Notes: a model not told the origin generated them from the sequence alone. A DNA stretch of 64,000 nt from Burkholderiales bacterium (GCA_947487165.1 CANKWX010000006.1:1-64000), one strand, 5' to 3'; counted from the stretch's first letter, positions 28,095 to 36,626 are shown. Made by a program: numbers and translations.

Positions 28095-28845
28095 GCAGCT
28101 GGCCGCCGTCGACTGCGATTGTCTGGCCGGTGACCCAGCGGGCCTGATCCGAGGCCAGGAAGAGCACCAGATCAGCGACTTCGTCGACCGTGCCCAGGCG
28201 CCCGAAGGGAATGCTGGCCAGGATGCGCCCATAGAGCGCCGGGTCGCTGGCCTTGCGCTGCTCCCAGGTGCCGCCGGGGAATTCGATCGAGCCGGGCGCC
28301 ACGCAATTCACGCGGATGCCTTTGCGGGCGAGCATCGCAGCCTGGCTGCCGGTGTAGTGCGAGACCGCTGCCTTGGCCGCGCCATAGGCCGGGGTGCGGG
28401 CCGACGGACGCAGCGCCGAGATCGACGAGATGTTGACGATGCTGGCCGATGCGCCCTTCTCCAGCCAGGGCAGGGCCGCGCGACTGGCGCGCACCACTGC
28501 CTGCACATCAACGCCCAGGCTGGCTTCCCAGCCCTCTTCGGTATCGCCCAGACCGAAGGCCGAGGAGTTGTTCACCAGGACATCGATGCCGCCGAGCGCT
28601 TTGGCAGCCGATTCGACCCAGTTCACGATCGCCTTGGCGTCGCCCAGATCGCAGACCGATGCATGGGCGGTGACGCCGTGAGCGGCAAGCTCGCCGCGGG
28701 TGGCCTCAAGGGTGTCGGCGCCGCGCGCGCAGATCGAGACTGAGGCGCCGGCTTTGGCAAAGCCGGCTGCAATCGCGCGGCCGATGCCGCGGCTGCCGCC
28801 TGCGACCAGCACGCGGCGGCCGGCGAAGTTGAAGGTCTGGCTCAT
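28084..28845 (-). CDS. Short-chain dehydrogenase/reductase
   Basis: The 253-residue protein is a classical SDR: VLVAGGSRGIGRAIA at residues about 12-26 (NAD(P)-binding Gly motif), VLVNNSSAF, catalytic Ser in VNISSISA, and YGAAKAA with Tyr and Lys. It ends with VTGQTIAVDGGQ. The substrate is not evident. It lies 41 bp after gcdH and overlaps the exporter gene. Confidence 0.92.
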   Translation of the reverse strand: MSQTFNFAGRRVLVAGGSRGIGRAIAAGFAKAGASVSICARGADTLEATRGELAAHGVTAHASVCDLGDAKAIVNWVESAAKALGGIDVLVNNSSAFGLGDTEEGWEASLGVDVQAVVRASRAALPWLEKGASASIVNISSISALRPSARTPAYGAAKAAVSHYTGSQAAMLARKGIRVNCVAPGSIEFPGGTWEQRKASDPALYGRILASIPFGRLGTVDEVADLVLFLASDQARWVTGQTIAVDGGQLLGA

Positions 28846-28886
28846 GTCGTTGTCTCCCTGATTCTTGTTATCGAGAAAAATACTTT

Positions 28887-30101
28887 TTAGCTGAAGGCCT
28901 GAATGCCGGTCTGGGCACGGCCCAGGATCAGTGCATGAACGTCGTGCGTGCCTTCGTAGGTATTGACCACCTCGAGGTTGACCAGGTGACGCGCCACACC
29001 GAATTCATCGGAGATGCCATTGCCGCCCATCATGTCGCGTGCAAGCCGTGCGATATCGAGGGCCTTGCCGCAGGAGTTGCGCTTCATGATCGAGGTGATC
29101 TCGACCGAGGCACTGCCTTCGTCCTTCATGCGCCCAAGGCGCAGGCAGCCCTGCAGTCCGAGGGTGATCTCGGTCTGCATGTCGGCGAGTTTTTTCTGGA
29201 TCAGCTGATTGGCGGCAAGTGGCCGGCCGAACTGCTTGCGATCGAGCACATATTGACGCGAGCGGAACCAGCAGTCTTCGGCCGCACCCAGCGCACCCCA
29301 GGCAATGCCGTAGCGCGCGCTGTTCAGGCAGGTGAACGGGCCTTTGAGGCCTTCGACGCCGGGCATCAGCTGGTCATCAGAGGCGAACACGCCGTCCATC
29401 ACGATCTCGCCGGTGATCGAGGCGCGCAGTCCGACCTTGCCCTGGATCTTGGGCGCCGACAGGCCCTGCATGCCCTTTTCGAGGATGAAGCCCTTGATGC
29501 GGCCATCAAAATCCCCGCCCTGGCATTTGGCCCAGACCACGAAGACATCGGCGATCGGGCTGTTGGAGATCCACATCTTGGCGCCGCTCAGCAGCCAGCC
29601 GCCATCGACCCGCTTGGCGCGGGTTTCCATGCTGCCCGGGTCGGAGCCGTGATTCGGCTCGGTCAGGCCGAAGCAGCCGATCCATTCGCCGGTGGCCAGC
29701 TTGGGCAGGTACTTTCGCCGCTGCGCCTCGGTGCCGAATTCGTAGATCGGCAGCATCACCAGCGAGCTTTGCACGCTCATCATCGAGCGATAGCCCGAAT
29801 CGATGCGCTCGACTTCGCGGGCGATCAGGCCATACGCGACATAATTGAGGCCGGGGCCGCCGTATTCGGTCGGAATGGTGGGGCCGAGCAGGCCGAGCTC
29901 ACCCATCTCGCGAAAGATTCCGATATCGGTCTTTTCATGGCGAAACGCCTCGACCACGCGGGGGGCGAGCTTGTCCTGGCAGTAGGCGGCTGCGGCGTCG
30001 CGGATCATGCGCTCGTCTTCGGTCAGTTGGGCCTCGAGCAGCAGGGGGTCATCCCACTTGAAGACGGCTTTCAGGCTATGGGCGTTTTCGGGTGCGTTCA
30101 T
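28887..30101 (-). CDS. gcdH: Glutaryl-CoA dehydrogenase
   Basis: GcdH is an FAD enzyme that oxidatively decarboxylates glutaryl-CoA to crotonyl-CoA in lysine, tryptophan or aromatic catabolism. The 404-residue product shows [19 protein letters not shown] and the catalytic base Glu383 in [10 protein letters not shown]. The [24 protein letters not shown] start is typical of GcdH and distinguishes it from other acyl-CoA dehydrogenases. The box pathway yields no glutaryl-CoA, so a link to the benzoate island is not implied. Confidence 0.94.
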   Translation of the reverse strand: MNAPENAHSLKAVFKWDDPLLLEAQLTEDERMIRDAAAAYCQDKLAPRVVEAFRHEKTDIGIFREMGELGLLGPTIPTEYGGPGLNYVAYGLIAREVERIDSGYRSMMSVQSSLVMLPIYEFGTEAQRRKYLPKLATGEWIGCFGLTEPNHGSDPGSMETRAKRVDGGWLLSGAKMWISNSPIADVFVVWAKCQGGDFDGRIKGFILEKGMQGLSAPKIQGKVGLRASITGEIVMDGVFASDDQLMPGVEGLKGPFTCLNSARYGIAWGALGAAEDCWFRSRQYVLDRKQFGRPLAANQLIQKKLADMQTEITLGLQGCLRLGRMKDEGSASVEITSIMKRNSCGKALDIARLARDMMGGNGISDEFGVARHLVNLEVVNTYEGTHDVHALILGRAQTGIQAFS

Positions 30102-30271
30102 CGTTCGTCCTCGGAAATTGGGAGTGCACAGGCCGGGCAGTCAGCGGCGCAGTCAGGGGCAAGACTGCAATTCTAGTCTGCCGTGCCCTCGGAGTGCTTG
30201 CCGACCCGCGCCGGCCGGCTTGTCAACCGCGACTTGTGCAGTAACATCGATCGGCCGAAACCACATTGAAG

Positions 30272-30826
30272 ATGCCAATGACCATCGAAACCGCAACGCT
30301 CGGAGGCGGTTGCTTCTGGTGCCTCGAAGCCGTCTACCTCGACCTGGAGGGTGTGACCGGGGTCGAATCAGGTTATGCCGGTGGCCAAATCCGCCATCCG
30401 AGCTATGAGCAGATCTGCGAGGGCAATACCGGTCACGCCGAGGTCGTAAAAGTCGACTTTGATACCGATCGCATCAGCTATCGGGACATCCTGCAGATCT
30501 TTTTTGCGATCCACGATCCGACCACCCTCAACCGTCAGGGCAATGATGTCGGCACGCAATACCGCTCGGTGATCTTTACCCATTCCGACGTTCAACAGGC
30601 CACGGCACAGGCGCTAATCGACGAGCTCGAACGTCAGCGGGTTTTTGATGATCCGATCGTCACCGAGGTCATGGCGGTGCCCGAGTATTTCCCTGGCGAG
30701 GCCTATCACCAGCGGTATTTCGCCCGCAATCCCTACCAGGGCTACTGCATGATGGTGGTGGCGCCCAAGGTGGCGAAGTTTCGCAAGCAGTTCGCAAATC
30801 GTCTGGTCAAGGCCGCGTCGCGCTGA
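30272..30826 (+). CDS. msrA: Peptide-methionine (S)-S-oxide reductase
   Basis: MsrA repairs oxidised methionine. The 184-residue protein carries the active-site motif GGGCFWCLE with nucleophile Cys14, then GVESGYAGG, YEQICEGNTGHAEVV and YHQRYF. Either ATG 30272 or ATG 30278 may be the start; a TTG at 30266 is less likely. It is transcribed away from gcdH. Confidence 0.94.
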   Translation: MPMTIETATLGGGCFWCLEAVYLDLEGVTGVESGYAGGQIRHPSYEQICEGNTGHAEVVKVDFDTDRISYRDILQIFFAIHDPTTLNRQGNDVGTQYRSVIFTHSDVQQATAQALIDELERQRVFDDPIVTEVMAVPEYFPGEAYHQRYFARNPYQGYCMMVVAPKVAKFRKQFANRLVKAASR

Positions 30827-30957
30827 GCTTGGTTCAGATTCGATTTGGCGAAAACGGAAGCCCGGTCACACGAGAGAAATCGTTTTTTTTCCTCGAGTAG
30901 GGTAAGGTTCGCGCCGCCGGCTCGTTGAGGCCGGCTCATTTTCTGGAGGCTTTCGTG

Positions 30958-31551
30958 ATGAAGCGCTTGCTCTTGATTCTGTCTGTGGCCTTGGGTTTGA
31001 CCGGTTGCGGCTACAACGATATCCAGGTCGCCGACGAGTCGACCAAGTCGGCCTGGTCCGAGGTGCTCAACCAGTACCAGCGCCGTTCCGACCTGATCCC
31101 CAACCTGGTCAACACTGTCAAGGGTTATGCGGCCCAGGAAAAGGACGTGCTGACCCAGGTCACCGAGGCGCGTTCGCGGGTTGGCCAGATCAAGGTTGAC
31201 CCGTCCAATCCCGAGTCGCTCAAGCAGTTTGAGTCGGCCCAGCGTGACATGGGCAGCGCCCTGTCTCGTCTGCTGGTGGTCTCCGAGAACTATCCGCAAC
31301 TGAAGTCGGACCAGAATTTCCGCGAACTGCAGGCGCAGCTCGAGGGCACCGAGAATCGCATCACCGTGGCCCGCAAGCGCTATATCGATGCGATTCAGGC
31401 CTTCAATGTCATGGTTCGCCAGTTCCCGGTCAACCTGACCGCCATGGTCTTTGGCTACAAGGACAAGCCTCAGTTCGCGGTCGAAAACGAGCGCGAGATC
31501 TCGAAGGCGCCCACCGTGAACTTCGGCGCGCCGGCACCCGCTGGCAAGTGA
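30958..31551 (+). CDS. lemA: LemA family lipoprotein
   Basis: The 197-residue protein has a lipoprotein signal (LTGC, Cys17) followed by the LemA helical domain (SAWSEVLNQYQRRSDLIPNLVNTVKGYA, then FREL and ENRITVARKRYIDAIQAFNVM). LemA proteins are coiled-helix envelope proteins of unclear function, usually encoded beside TPM-domain proteins as here. ATG 30958 has GGAGG 10 bp upstream. A short inverted repeat (GCCGGC twice, 30917-30936) precedes it. Confidence 0.93.
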   Translation: MKRLLLILSVALGLTGCGYNDIQVADESTKSAWSEVLNQYQRRSDLIPNLVNTVKGYAAQEKDVLTQVTEARSRVGQIKVDPSNPESLKQFESAQRDMGSALSRLLVVSENYPQLKSDQNFRELQAQLEGTENRITVARKRYIDAIQAFNVMVRQFPVNLTAMVFGYKDKPQFAVENEREISKAPTVNFGAPAPAGK

Positions 31552-31596
31552 TCAGTCAGACGCGACAGGCGCGGTGAGCGGCTTGACGGCGGTGAC

Positions 31597-32631
31597 ATGA
31601 CAGCAGCGATTCTTCAGGCTTCGGATTGCAGGCGAGTGCCTGCTCGAGGCCTGCTGTTGGTCGTGCGGGCATGGCTGCTGCTGATCACGACCTGCGCGGC
31701 GTTGCTGCTGGCGGGCGGCGCGGCTGCGCAATCGCTGGTGGCCGTGCCGCCCCTGACGGCACGTGTCACTGACCTGACCGGGACCTTGTCAGCGCCCCAG
31801 AAGGCGCGACTCGAGGCTGAGCTTGCGGCACTTGAGCAGCGCAAGGGATCGCAACTGGTGATCCTGATCGTGCCGACCACCCAGCCCGAGGTCATCGAAG
31901 ACTATTCGATACGGGTGGCCGAGGCCTGGAAGATCGGACGCGGCAAGGAGCGCGCGCAGAGCGATACCGGTAACAAGCGCGCCACCGCCATCGACGACGG
32001 TGTGCTGATCCTGGTTGCCAAGAACGATCGCAAGGTCCGCATTGAGGTGGGTTATGGCCTGGAGGGCGCGATTCCGGATGCGATCGCCAAACGCATCATT
32101 TCGGACGGGATCACGCCGCGCTTTCGCGAAGGTGATTTTTTCGGTGGGCTCAACGCGGCAGTCGATCTGCTCACGCATCGCATCGACGGCGAGGACCTGC
32201 CAGCGCCGCGTCAGCCTGGCGCCGGCGCTGACGACGAAGGGCCGATGGCCCTGGTGCCGCTGCTGCTCGGGTCTTTCATCATCGGCATCGTGGTTTCGCA
32301 GATGCTCGGACGCTTTATCGGCGCTGCAGTGGCCGGCGGTGGTGCTGGCCTTGCGTCGGCAACTGCCCTGTCGTCGGGTCTGTTCGGTGGTGTGATCGGC
32401 GTCGGTATCTTCGCCCTGGTGCTGGCCGCTGGCGGCAGCCGAGGTGGCGGCGGCGGCGGAGGAGGAGGGGGAGGGTTGCAGCCGATGGGGCGTCGCACTT
32501 ACCGCCAGGGACCGGTGATCATTCCCGGCGGCTTCGGCGGTGGAGGTGGCTTCGGCGGCGGTGACGGCGGCGGGTTTGGCGGGGGCGGTGGTGGCGGCTT
32601 CGGCGGAGGAGGGGCCTCAGGTGGATGGTGA
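31597..32631 (+). CDS. TPM-domain membrane protein with glycine-rich tail (YgcG-like)
   Basis: The 344-residue protein has a signal or anchor near residues 20-45, a TPM domain at about residues 50-175 (VTDLTGTLSAPQKARLEAELAALE, KVRIEVGYGLEG, ITPRFREGDFFGG), and hydrophobic segments at about 213-275. It ends in an extreme Gly-rich tail of about 60 residues that finishes GASGGW. This matches the YgcG-type partner of LemA. The tail resembles those of related surface or secreted TPM proteins; its role is unknown. It starts 45 bp after lemA. Confidence 0.88.
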   Translation: MTAAILQASDCRRVPARGLLLVVRAWLLLITTCAALLLAGGAAAQSLVAVPPLTARVTDLTGTLSAPQKARLEAELAALEQRKGSQLVILIVPTTQPEVIEDYSIRVAEAWKIGRGKERAQSDTGNKRATAIDDGVLILVAKNDRKVRIEVGYGLEGAIPDAIAKRIISDGITPRFREGDFFGGLNAAVDLLTHRIDGEDLPAPRQPGAGADDEGPMALVPLLLGSFIIGIVVSQMLGRFIGAAVAGGGAGLASATALSSGLFGGVIGVGIFALVLAAGGSRGGGGGGGGGGGLQPMGRRTYRQGPVIIPGGFGGGGGFGGGDGGGFGGGGGGGFGGGGASGGW

Positions 32632-32641
32632 TCGTGTTCCG

Positions 32642-33157
32642 ATGACGCCCCGCTACGGCCTCTTCCGGTGGCTGTATCACATGTGGATTGGCCCGATGCA
32701 TGTGCGAGCGGTGTTCAACCGAGAAGCGTTTTCTCGGATCGAACAGACGATTGCACAGGGCGAGCGAGACCATCATGCCCAGCTGCGCTTTGCGGCCGAA
32801 TCCTCCCTTGGCACCCCAGAGTTGTGGCGTGAAGTCAATGCACGCCAGCGTGCAGTCGATGTCTTCTCCAGCCTGCGGATCTGGGATACCCACGACAACA
32901 ACGGCGTGCTGGTCTATTTGCTGTGGGCCGACCATGCGATCGAAATCGTGGCCGACCGGGGTGCCACGGCGAAGATCGACCCGGCGGTCTGGGAGTCGGC
33001 CTGCGCACAGTTCACCAACGCTTGCCGCGATGGTCGGCATGTGGAAGGCGTGATCTCGGCAATCGATACGATCAACCAGGCACTCGCCAAAGCATTTCCG
33101 TCGGGCGGTATCGACACGCCTGACGAGTTGCCCAACGAGCCCTTGATCCTGCGTTAG
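32642..33157 (+). CDS. Second TPM-domain protein, without a signal peptide
   Basis: The 171-residue protein has a TPM fold (FSRIEQTIAQGERDHHAQLRFAAESS, then VDVFSSLRIWDTHDNNGVLVYLLWADHAIEIVADRG) and no clear membrane span beyond a weakly hydrophobic N-terminus. It completes the lemA-TPM-TPM set seen in many betaproteobacteria. ATG 32642 has no ribosome site; GTG 32621, overlapping the previous gene and preceded by GGAGGAGGGG, is an attractive alternative. Its end overlaps the convergent HEXXH gene by 4 bp. Confidence 0.85.
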   Translation: MTPRYGLFRWLYHMWIGPMHVRAVFNREAFSRIEQTIAQGERDHHAQLRFAAESSLGTPELWREVNARQRAVDVFSSLRIWDTHDNNGVLVYLLWADHAIEIVADRGATAKIDPAVWESACAQFTNACRDGRHVEGVISAIDTINQALAKAFPSGGIDTPDELPNEPLILR

Positions 33158-33678
33158 TGGATGCCGGTGGTGCGTGCCGCGACCGGCGCAATCAGTGCCT
33201 TGGGTCGGGCGAGGATGACCGAACCCACGGCCGGGTTTGTCCGGCTTTCCTGCAATTCGGTATCGATGATTGACTGCGCTGCGGCAAGCGTCGTGCGCCC
33301 GCTCAGCAGTGCAAGGCAGGCCTCGGTATCACGCTCGATGCGATAGCCGGATGACAGCGCTCGGGCAGCTTCGTCCAGTCGCGCCGCGGTATTGTGCGGC
33401 TCGCAGGCCGCGATCTCGGCCCGGAAGGCCTCGACCTCGACTTTGAGCCGATAGGCTCGGCTCAGGTAGTAGCGGGCCATATGTACGATCGCGCCGCCTC
33501 GCCAGAACTGCTTGCAGTGTTCGAGTTCGTGAATCACAGTTGGTCGGTCTGAAGCGAAATCGGACCGGATGATGACGAACACGCCCATGCTCAGGCCGAT
33601 CAGCCGCCCAGGCATCCGCTCGACGGCCAGCACTGGCACTGGCAGGACTTTCCAGAGACGTTCCATCAGAATCTTCAT
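33154..33678 (-). CDS. Putative zinc metallopeptidase-like protein (HELEH motif)
   Basis: I do not recognise a named family for this 174-residue protein. It carries VIHELEHCKQFWRGG, with His50-Glu51-X-X-His54 as in zinc peptidases, and an acidic helix VEVEAFRAE (Glu81/83/88) that could give the third ligand. The first 35 residues are hydrophobic (VLPVPVLAVERMPGRLIGLSMGVFVII), so it may be membrane-associated. It is divergent from the DUF3108 gene and its stop overlaps that of the TPM gene by 4 bp. Proteolytic activity is an inference from the motif alone. Confidence 0.6.
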   Translation of the reverse strand: MKILMERLWKVLPVPVLAVERMPGRLIGLSMGVFVIIRSDFASDRPTVIHELEHCKQFWRGGAIVHMARYYLSRAYRLKVEVEAFRAEIAACEPHNTAARLDEAARALSSGYRIERDTEACLALLSGRTTLAAAQSIIDTELQESRTNPAVGSVILARPKALIAPVAARTTGIH

Positions 33679-33769
33679 GATCGGTCAGCAGCAATTTTCG
33701 TGCCGAGGGTTCGCCGAACGCTGCAAGTGACTGATCCGGAAGAATGTGTGAATTGTCGAGAAAGGTATT

Positions 33770-35053
33770 GTGAAACCGACTGTAAAGAAAACCGACACTT
33801 TCATGGCACGAGTTCGGAGCGCGCCCGAATCGTTCATGGTCCTGCAGGCGTTTTTGGCTGGTACATCGGTCCGGCACGCGACGCGTGGCAGGGGGCACCG
33901 TCTGGCTGCAGGCGGGCTGCTTCTGGTCGTGTCTATGGCACTGCATGCGCTGGTGGTCGTGCGTCTCGCCGGGCAGTGGGGTGGGGCGCCCAGCCTGCCA
34001 ATGAAGGATCCGACGCCGATTCAGATCGTGCTGCTCAAGCCTGATTCACTGCAACGTGAGTTGGCGCCGGCCGCGGCACAGCCAAAGCCCGCAGCCGACG
34101 TTCGCGGTGCGCAGATCGTCCCAGCGTCGAAGACGCCTCGTGCTGCCGCGCCCGCAGCGCTTGATCAGAGCGCATCCTCGGCGATCATGCCGTCGGTCGC
34201 AGTCTTGAACGAGCCGGTGTTGTCAGTAGAGTCGCCGAGCGAGTCAGCGAACTCGGGCGACCCCACAGAGGCGCCTGGGGCGCTGGCGTCGGCCCATTCG
34301 GGGCTGGTTTCAGACCTATCGCCCGAGGGGCTGGCCGTGGGGAATGTACCGATTGAGGCTGGGGCAGGCGCCATTTCTGAGCCGCCGCTGCCAAGCCTGC
34401 CCGGGTCGCGCACTCAGCGTTTCCGAGTTTACTGGGGGGATTTTTCGAAGCAGCAGTCGGTGGCCCGACTCGACTATCGGCTGGTCAACCATGGCGATCG
34501 CTACGAGCTGCGCACCGACGCGCGGGCCGAGGGTCTGATTTCGCTGGTGTATTCGGGCACGCTCAGTCAGGTCAGCGTGGGGGTCCTGGGGCCCAATGGG
34601 CTTGAGCCTGCGCGCTATGCCGAGATCCGCAGCAAGTCCTCTGAGCGGGTAGTCGACTTCGATCGCAAGCTCGGTCAGCTGATGTCGCTTGACGGCAGTC
34701 CGCCCGTGCCGATGCCGGTCGGCACCCAGGACAGGCTGTCGGTGTTCTATCAGCTGGGCCTGATGATGCGTCGCGAACCGTCGATGGTGACCGCCGGGCA
34801 GGTCATCGAGATGCCGGTGGCCTCGATGCGAGCGGTGCAGCGTGAGCGGTTTGTTGTGGTGGGCGAGGAAATGCTGATGGCGCCGGGCGGCCCGATCAGG
34901 ACGCTGCACTTGCAGCGGCCGGTGCCAGCCGGTACCCGCGATCCCCGGATCGACCTCTGGTTGGGGTACGATTTCGAGATGATGCCGGTGCGCCTGCGTC
35001 TTGAAGAGTCGTCCGACCGGGTGCTCGATCAGGTGATCGACCGGGCGGGCTGA
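33770..35053 (+). CDS. TonB-like anchored DUF3108 protein
   Basis: The 427-residue protein starts with a basic segment, one membrane span (LAAGGLLLVVSMALHALVVVRL, about residues 45-66) and TPIQIVLLKP, an arrangement like the N-terminus of TonB. A Pro/Ala/Ser-rich linker follows to about residue 205. From residue about 215 a DUF3108 domain begins (FRVYWGDFSKQQSVARLDYRLV) and ends with IDLWLGYDFEMMPVRLRLEES. DUF3108 proteins are periplasmic or outer-membrane-facing beta proteins of unknown role. GTG 33770 is the longest start; ATG 33803 is an alternative. Confidence 0.8.
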   Translation: MKPTVKKTDTFMARVRSAPESFMVLQAFLAGTSVRHATRGRGHRLAAGGLLLVVSMALHALVVVRLAGQWGGAPSLPMKDPTPIQIVLLKPDSLQRELAPAAAQPKPAADVRGAQIVPASKTPRAAAPAALDQSASSAIMPSVAVLNEPVLSVESPSESANSGDPTEAPGALASAHSGLVSDLSPEGLAVGNVPIEAGAGAISEPPLPSLPGSRTQRFRVYWGDFSKQQSVARLDYRLVNHGDRYELRTDARAEGLISLVYSGTLSQVSVGVLGPNGLEPARYAEIRSKSSERVVDFDRKLGQLMSLDGSPPVPMPVGTQDRLSVFYQLGLMMRREPSMVTAGQVIEMPVASMRAVQRERFVVVGEEMLMAPGGPIRTLHLQRPVPAGTRDPRIDLWLGYDFEMMPVRLRLEESSDRVLDQVIDRAG

Positions 35054-35174
35054 GTTGAGATCACCGCGGCGCGATCGGTCGACGCCAACAACATCGAATC
35101 GCAGCCGGTCAATCCAGGTCCGCAAGCCCCGGGTCCGCATTCAATGCATGTCTGCAGTAATTCAGGAGTCGTAA

Positions 35175-35588
35175 ATGGCTGACACCGATGACCGCCCCGG
35201 CGGACTCAATGTGCTGGGCGGGCCCTTGCTGGCCTGCTCATACGATCCGCTGACCGGGTTTTTTCGCGACGGCTGCTGCGACACTGGCGTCGACGATGTC
35301 GGCAGCCACACGGTTTGCGCGCGCGTCACCGCCGACTTCCTGGCCTTCAGCCGCAGCCGCGGCAACGACCTGTCGACCCCCCGGCCCGAGTATCGCTTCA
35401 AGGGCCTGGTGGAAGGCGACCGCTGGTGCTTGTGTGCTGCGCGCTGGCTCGAGGCCTATGAGGCCGGCATGGCGCCGCCGGTAGTGCTCGAGTCGACCCA
35501 TGAAATGGCGCTACGCATCGTGCCGCTGCAGGCGCTTCTCGCCCACGCCTGGGGTCAGCGCCCCGAGCGCTATCGCAATGCCGACTGA
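35175..35588 (+). CDS. DUF2237 family protein
   Basis: The 137-residue protein closely follows the DUF2237 pattern: NVLGGPLLACSYDPLTGFFRDGCCDTG at residues 12-38, DVGSHTVCARVTADFLAFSRSRGNDLSTPRPEY, then GDRWCLCAARWLEAYEAG and ESTHE. Conserved Cys, His and Asp residues suggest metal binding or catalysis, but the function is unknown. It is followed by the MBL-fold gene after 24 bp. Confidence 0.9.
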   Translation: MADTDDRPGGLNVLGGPLLACSYDPLTGFFRDGCCDTGVDDVGSHTVCARVTADFLAFSRSRGNDLSTPRPEYRFKGLVEGDRWCLCAARWLEAYEAGMAPPVVLESTHEMALRIVPLQALLAHAWGQRPERYRNAD

Positions 35589-35612
35589 TTGTTCGACCCG
35601 GAAAACGCCGCC

Positions 35613-36263
35613 ATGAAACTGATGATCGTGCCAGTGACCCCTTTCCAGCAGAACTGCTCGATTCTGGTTGATGAGACCACCGGGCAGGCGGTGGCGATCG
35701 ACCCAGGCGGCGACCTTGACCGCATCGACGAGGCGCTCAAGACCGCCGGCGGAAAACTCGAGAAGGTGCTGCTGACCCACGGCCATATCGATCATTGCGG
35801 TCAGGCTGCCGAGTTTGCGCGCCGCCATGGCGTGAAAATCGAGGGGCCTCATATTGATGACAAGTTCTGGATCGATCAGCTGCCCGCTCAGGGGCAGCGC
35901 TTCGGCATGCCGCCGCTAGAGGCTTTCGAGTCCGACCGATGGCTGAACGACGGCGATACCGTGCATTTCGGCAATATTGATCTGACCGTGGCGCACTGCC
36001 CGGGTCACACCCCGGGTCACGTGGTGTTCTTCCAGCCCGAGACCCGGCTGGCAGTGGTCGGCGACGTGCTCTTTCAGGGTTCGATCGGGCGCACCGACTT
36101 TCCGCGCGGCAACCACCAGCAGCTGCTCGACTCGATCGTCCAGCGCCTGTGGCCGATGGGCGATGACGTCGCTTTCGTGCCGGGCCATGGGCCGATGTCG
36201 ACCTTCGGCGATGAGCGAGCGAGCAATCCGTTCGTGAGTGACGAGGCGCTCGGGGCGAACTAG
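35613..36263 (+). CDS. Metallo-beta-lactamase-fold hydrolase (glyoxalase II-like)
   Basis: The 216-residue protein has the THGHIDHCG motif (His56, His58, Asp60, His61), CPGHTPGHVVF, GDVLFQGSIGRTDFPRGN and a final histidine in VPGHGPMSTFGDE, the complete set of two-zinc ligands. It resembles the YcbL-type glyoxalase II-like subfamily. ATG 35613 is chosen because MKLMIVPVTPFQQNC is the usual family start. Confidence 0.9.
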   Translation: MKLMIVPVTPFQQNCSILVDETTGQAVAIDPGGDLDRIDEALKTAGGKLEKVLLTHGHIDHCGQAAEFARRHGVKIEGPHIDDKFWIDQLPAQGQRFGMPPLEAFESDRWLNDGDTVHFGNIDLTVAHCPGHTPGHVVFFQPETRLAVVGDVLFQGSIGRTDFPRGNHQQLLDSIVQRLWPMGDDVAFVPGHGPMSTFGDERASNPFVSDEALGAN

Positions 36264-36276
36264 CCCCGTTCTATTG

Positions 36277-36297
36277 CCATCCGGGTTCTCCGGATGG
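36277..36297 (+). terminator. Hairpin after the MBL-fold gene
   Basis: CCATCCGG and CCGGATGG form an 8-bp perfect stem with loop GTTCT, 13 bp after the stop codon. There is no T-run, so it may be a Rho-assisted end or an mRNA-stabilising hairpin. Confidence 0.45.
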
Positions 36298-36548
36298 GCT
36301 CAGCACGTAGGAAACGTGACATTTGTCATGTCGGTGAAATTTACAGTGGGGCCATTCAGGCGCCGGCTGTGCCTTGAGCCGCTTAAGCTCGGATCTCGGC
36401 TGGTTTGGTGGGGCTGGCGGGTCAGGAAGCGTGTTTTACCATCCGTAAGGATTAGTTTTCGGGATTTGAGGGACGAGCTGCGGGTTTGAGTGTGAATGGG
36501 GCGGGTGGGTTAAACCGGTCGGAGCCTGAATAGTGTGAGTTTTCGCAC
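36298..36548. other. Non-coding stretch upstream of the first PEP-CTERM promoter region
   Basis: No convincing gene lies in this 250-bp stretch. It contains a 12-bp near-palindrome TGACATTTGTCA (36317-36328) that looks like a regulator site, but nothing similar was found before the paralogous gene at 39412. Together with the following 140 bp it forms the 426-bp gap between genes. Confidence 0.4.
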
Positions 36549-36564
36549 GTCGGCGGTTTTTACA
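36549..36564 (+). promoter_or_regulatory. Candidate activator (enhancer) site, PEP-CTERM gene 1
   Basis: GTCGGCGGTTTTTACA matches GTCGGCTGGCTTTACA before the paralogue at 13 of 16 positions. Its start lies 78 bp upstream of the sigma-54 element (80 bp in the paralogue), the usual place for an enhancer-binding protein. Function is inferred from conservation and position. Confidence 0.5.
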
Positions 36565-36595
36565 TCGCCTCCTTTGGGGACACTGCAATGATAGC

Positions 36596-36608
36596 TAATT
36601 TATTGATA
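36596..36608 (-). promoter_or_regulatory. IHF-type site, PEP-CTERM gene 1
   Basis: TAATTTATTGATA is, on the minus strand, a complete match to the IHF consensus WATCAANNNNTTR. It lies between the candidate enhancer and the sigma-54 promoter, where IHF commonly bends DNA, and sits in a strongly AT-rich stretch. Confidence 0.6.
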
Positions 36609-36626
36609 TTTAATGATTTATTTATC

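Noticed and set aside
36317-36328. TGACATTTGTCA palindrome upstream of PEP-CTERM gene 1
   Set aside because: It lies about 300 bp from the sigma-54 promoter and has no counterpart before the paralogous gene, so I do not count it in the shared module.
36238-36489. An 83-residue frame overlapping the end of the MBL-fold gene
   Set aside because: It has no ribosome site or recognisable motif, is rich in Arg and Trp from random GC-rich reading, and crosses a hairpin.
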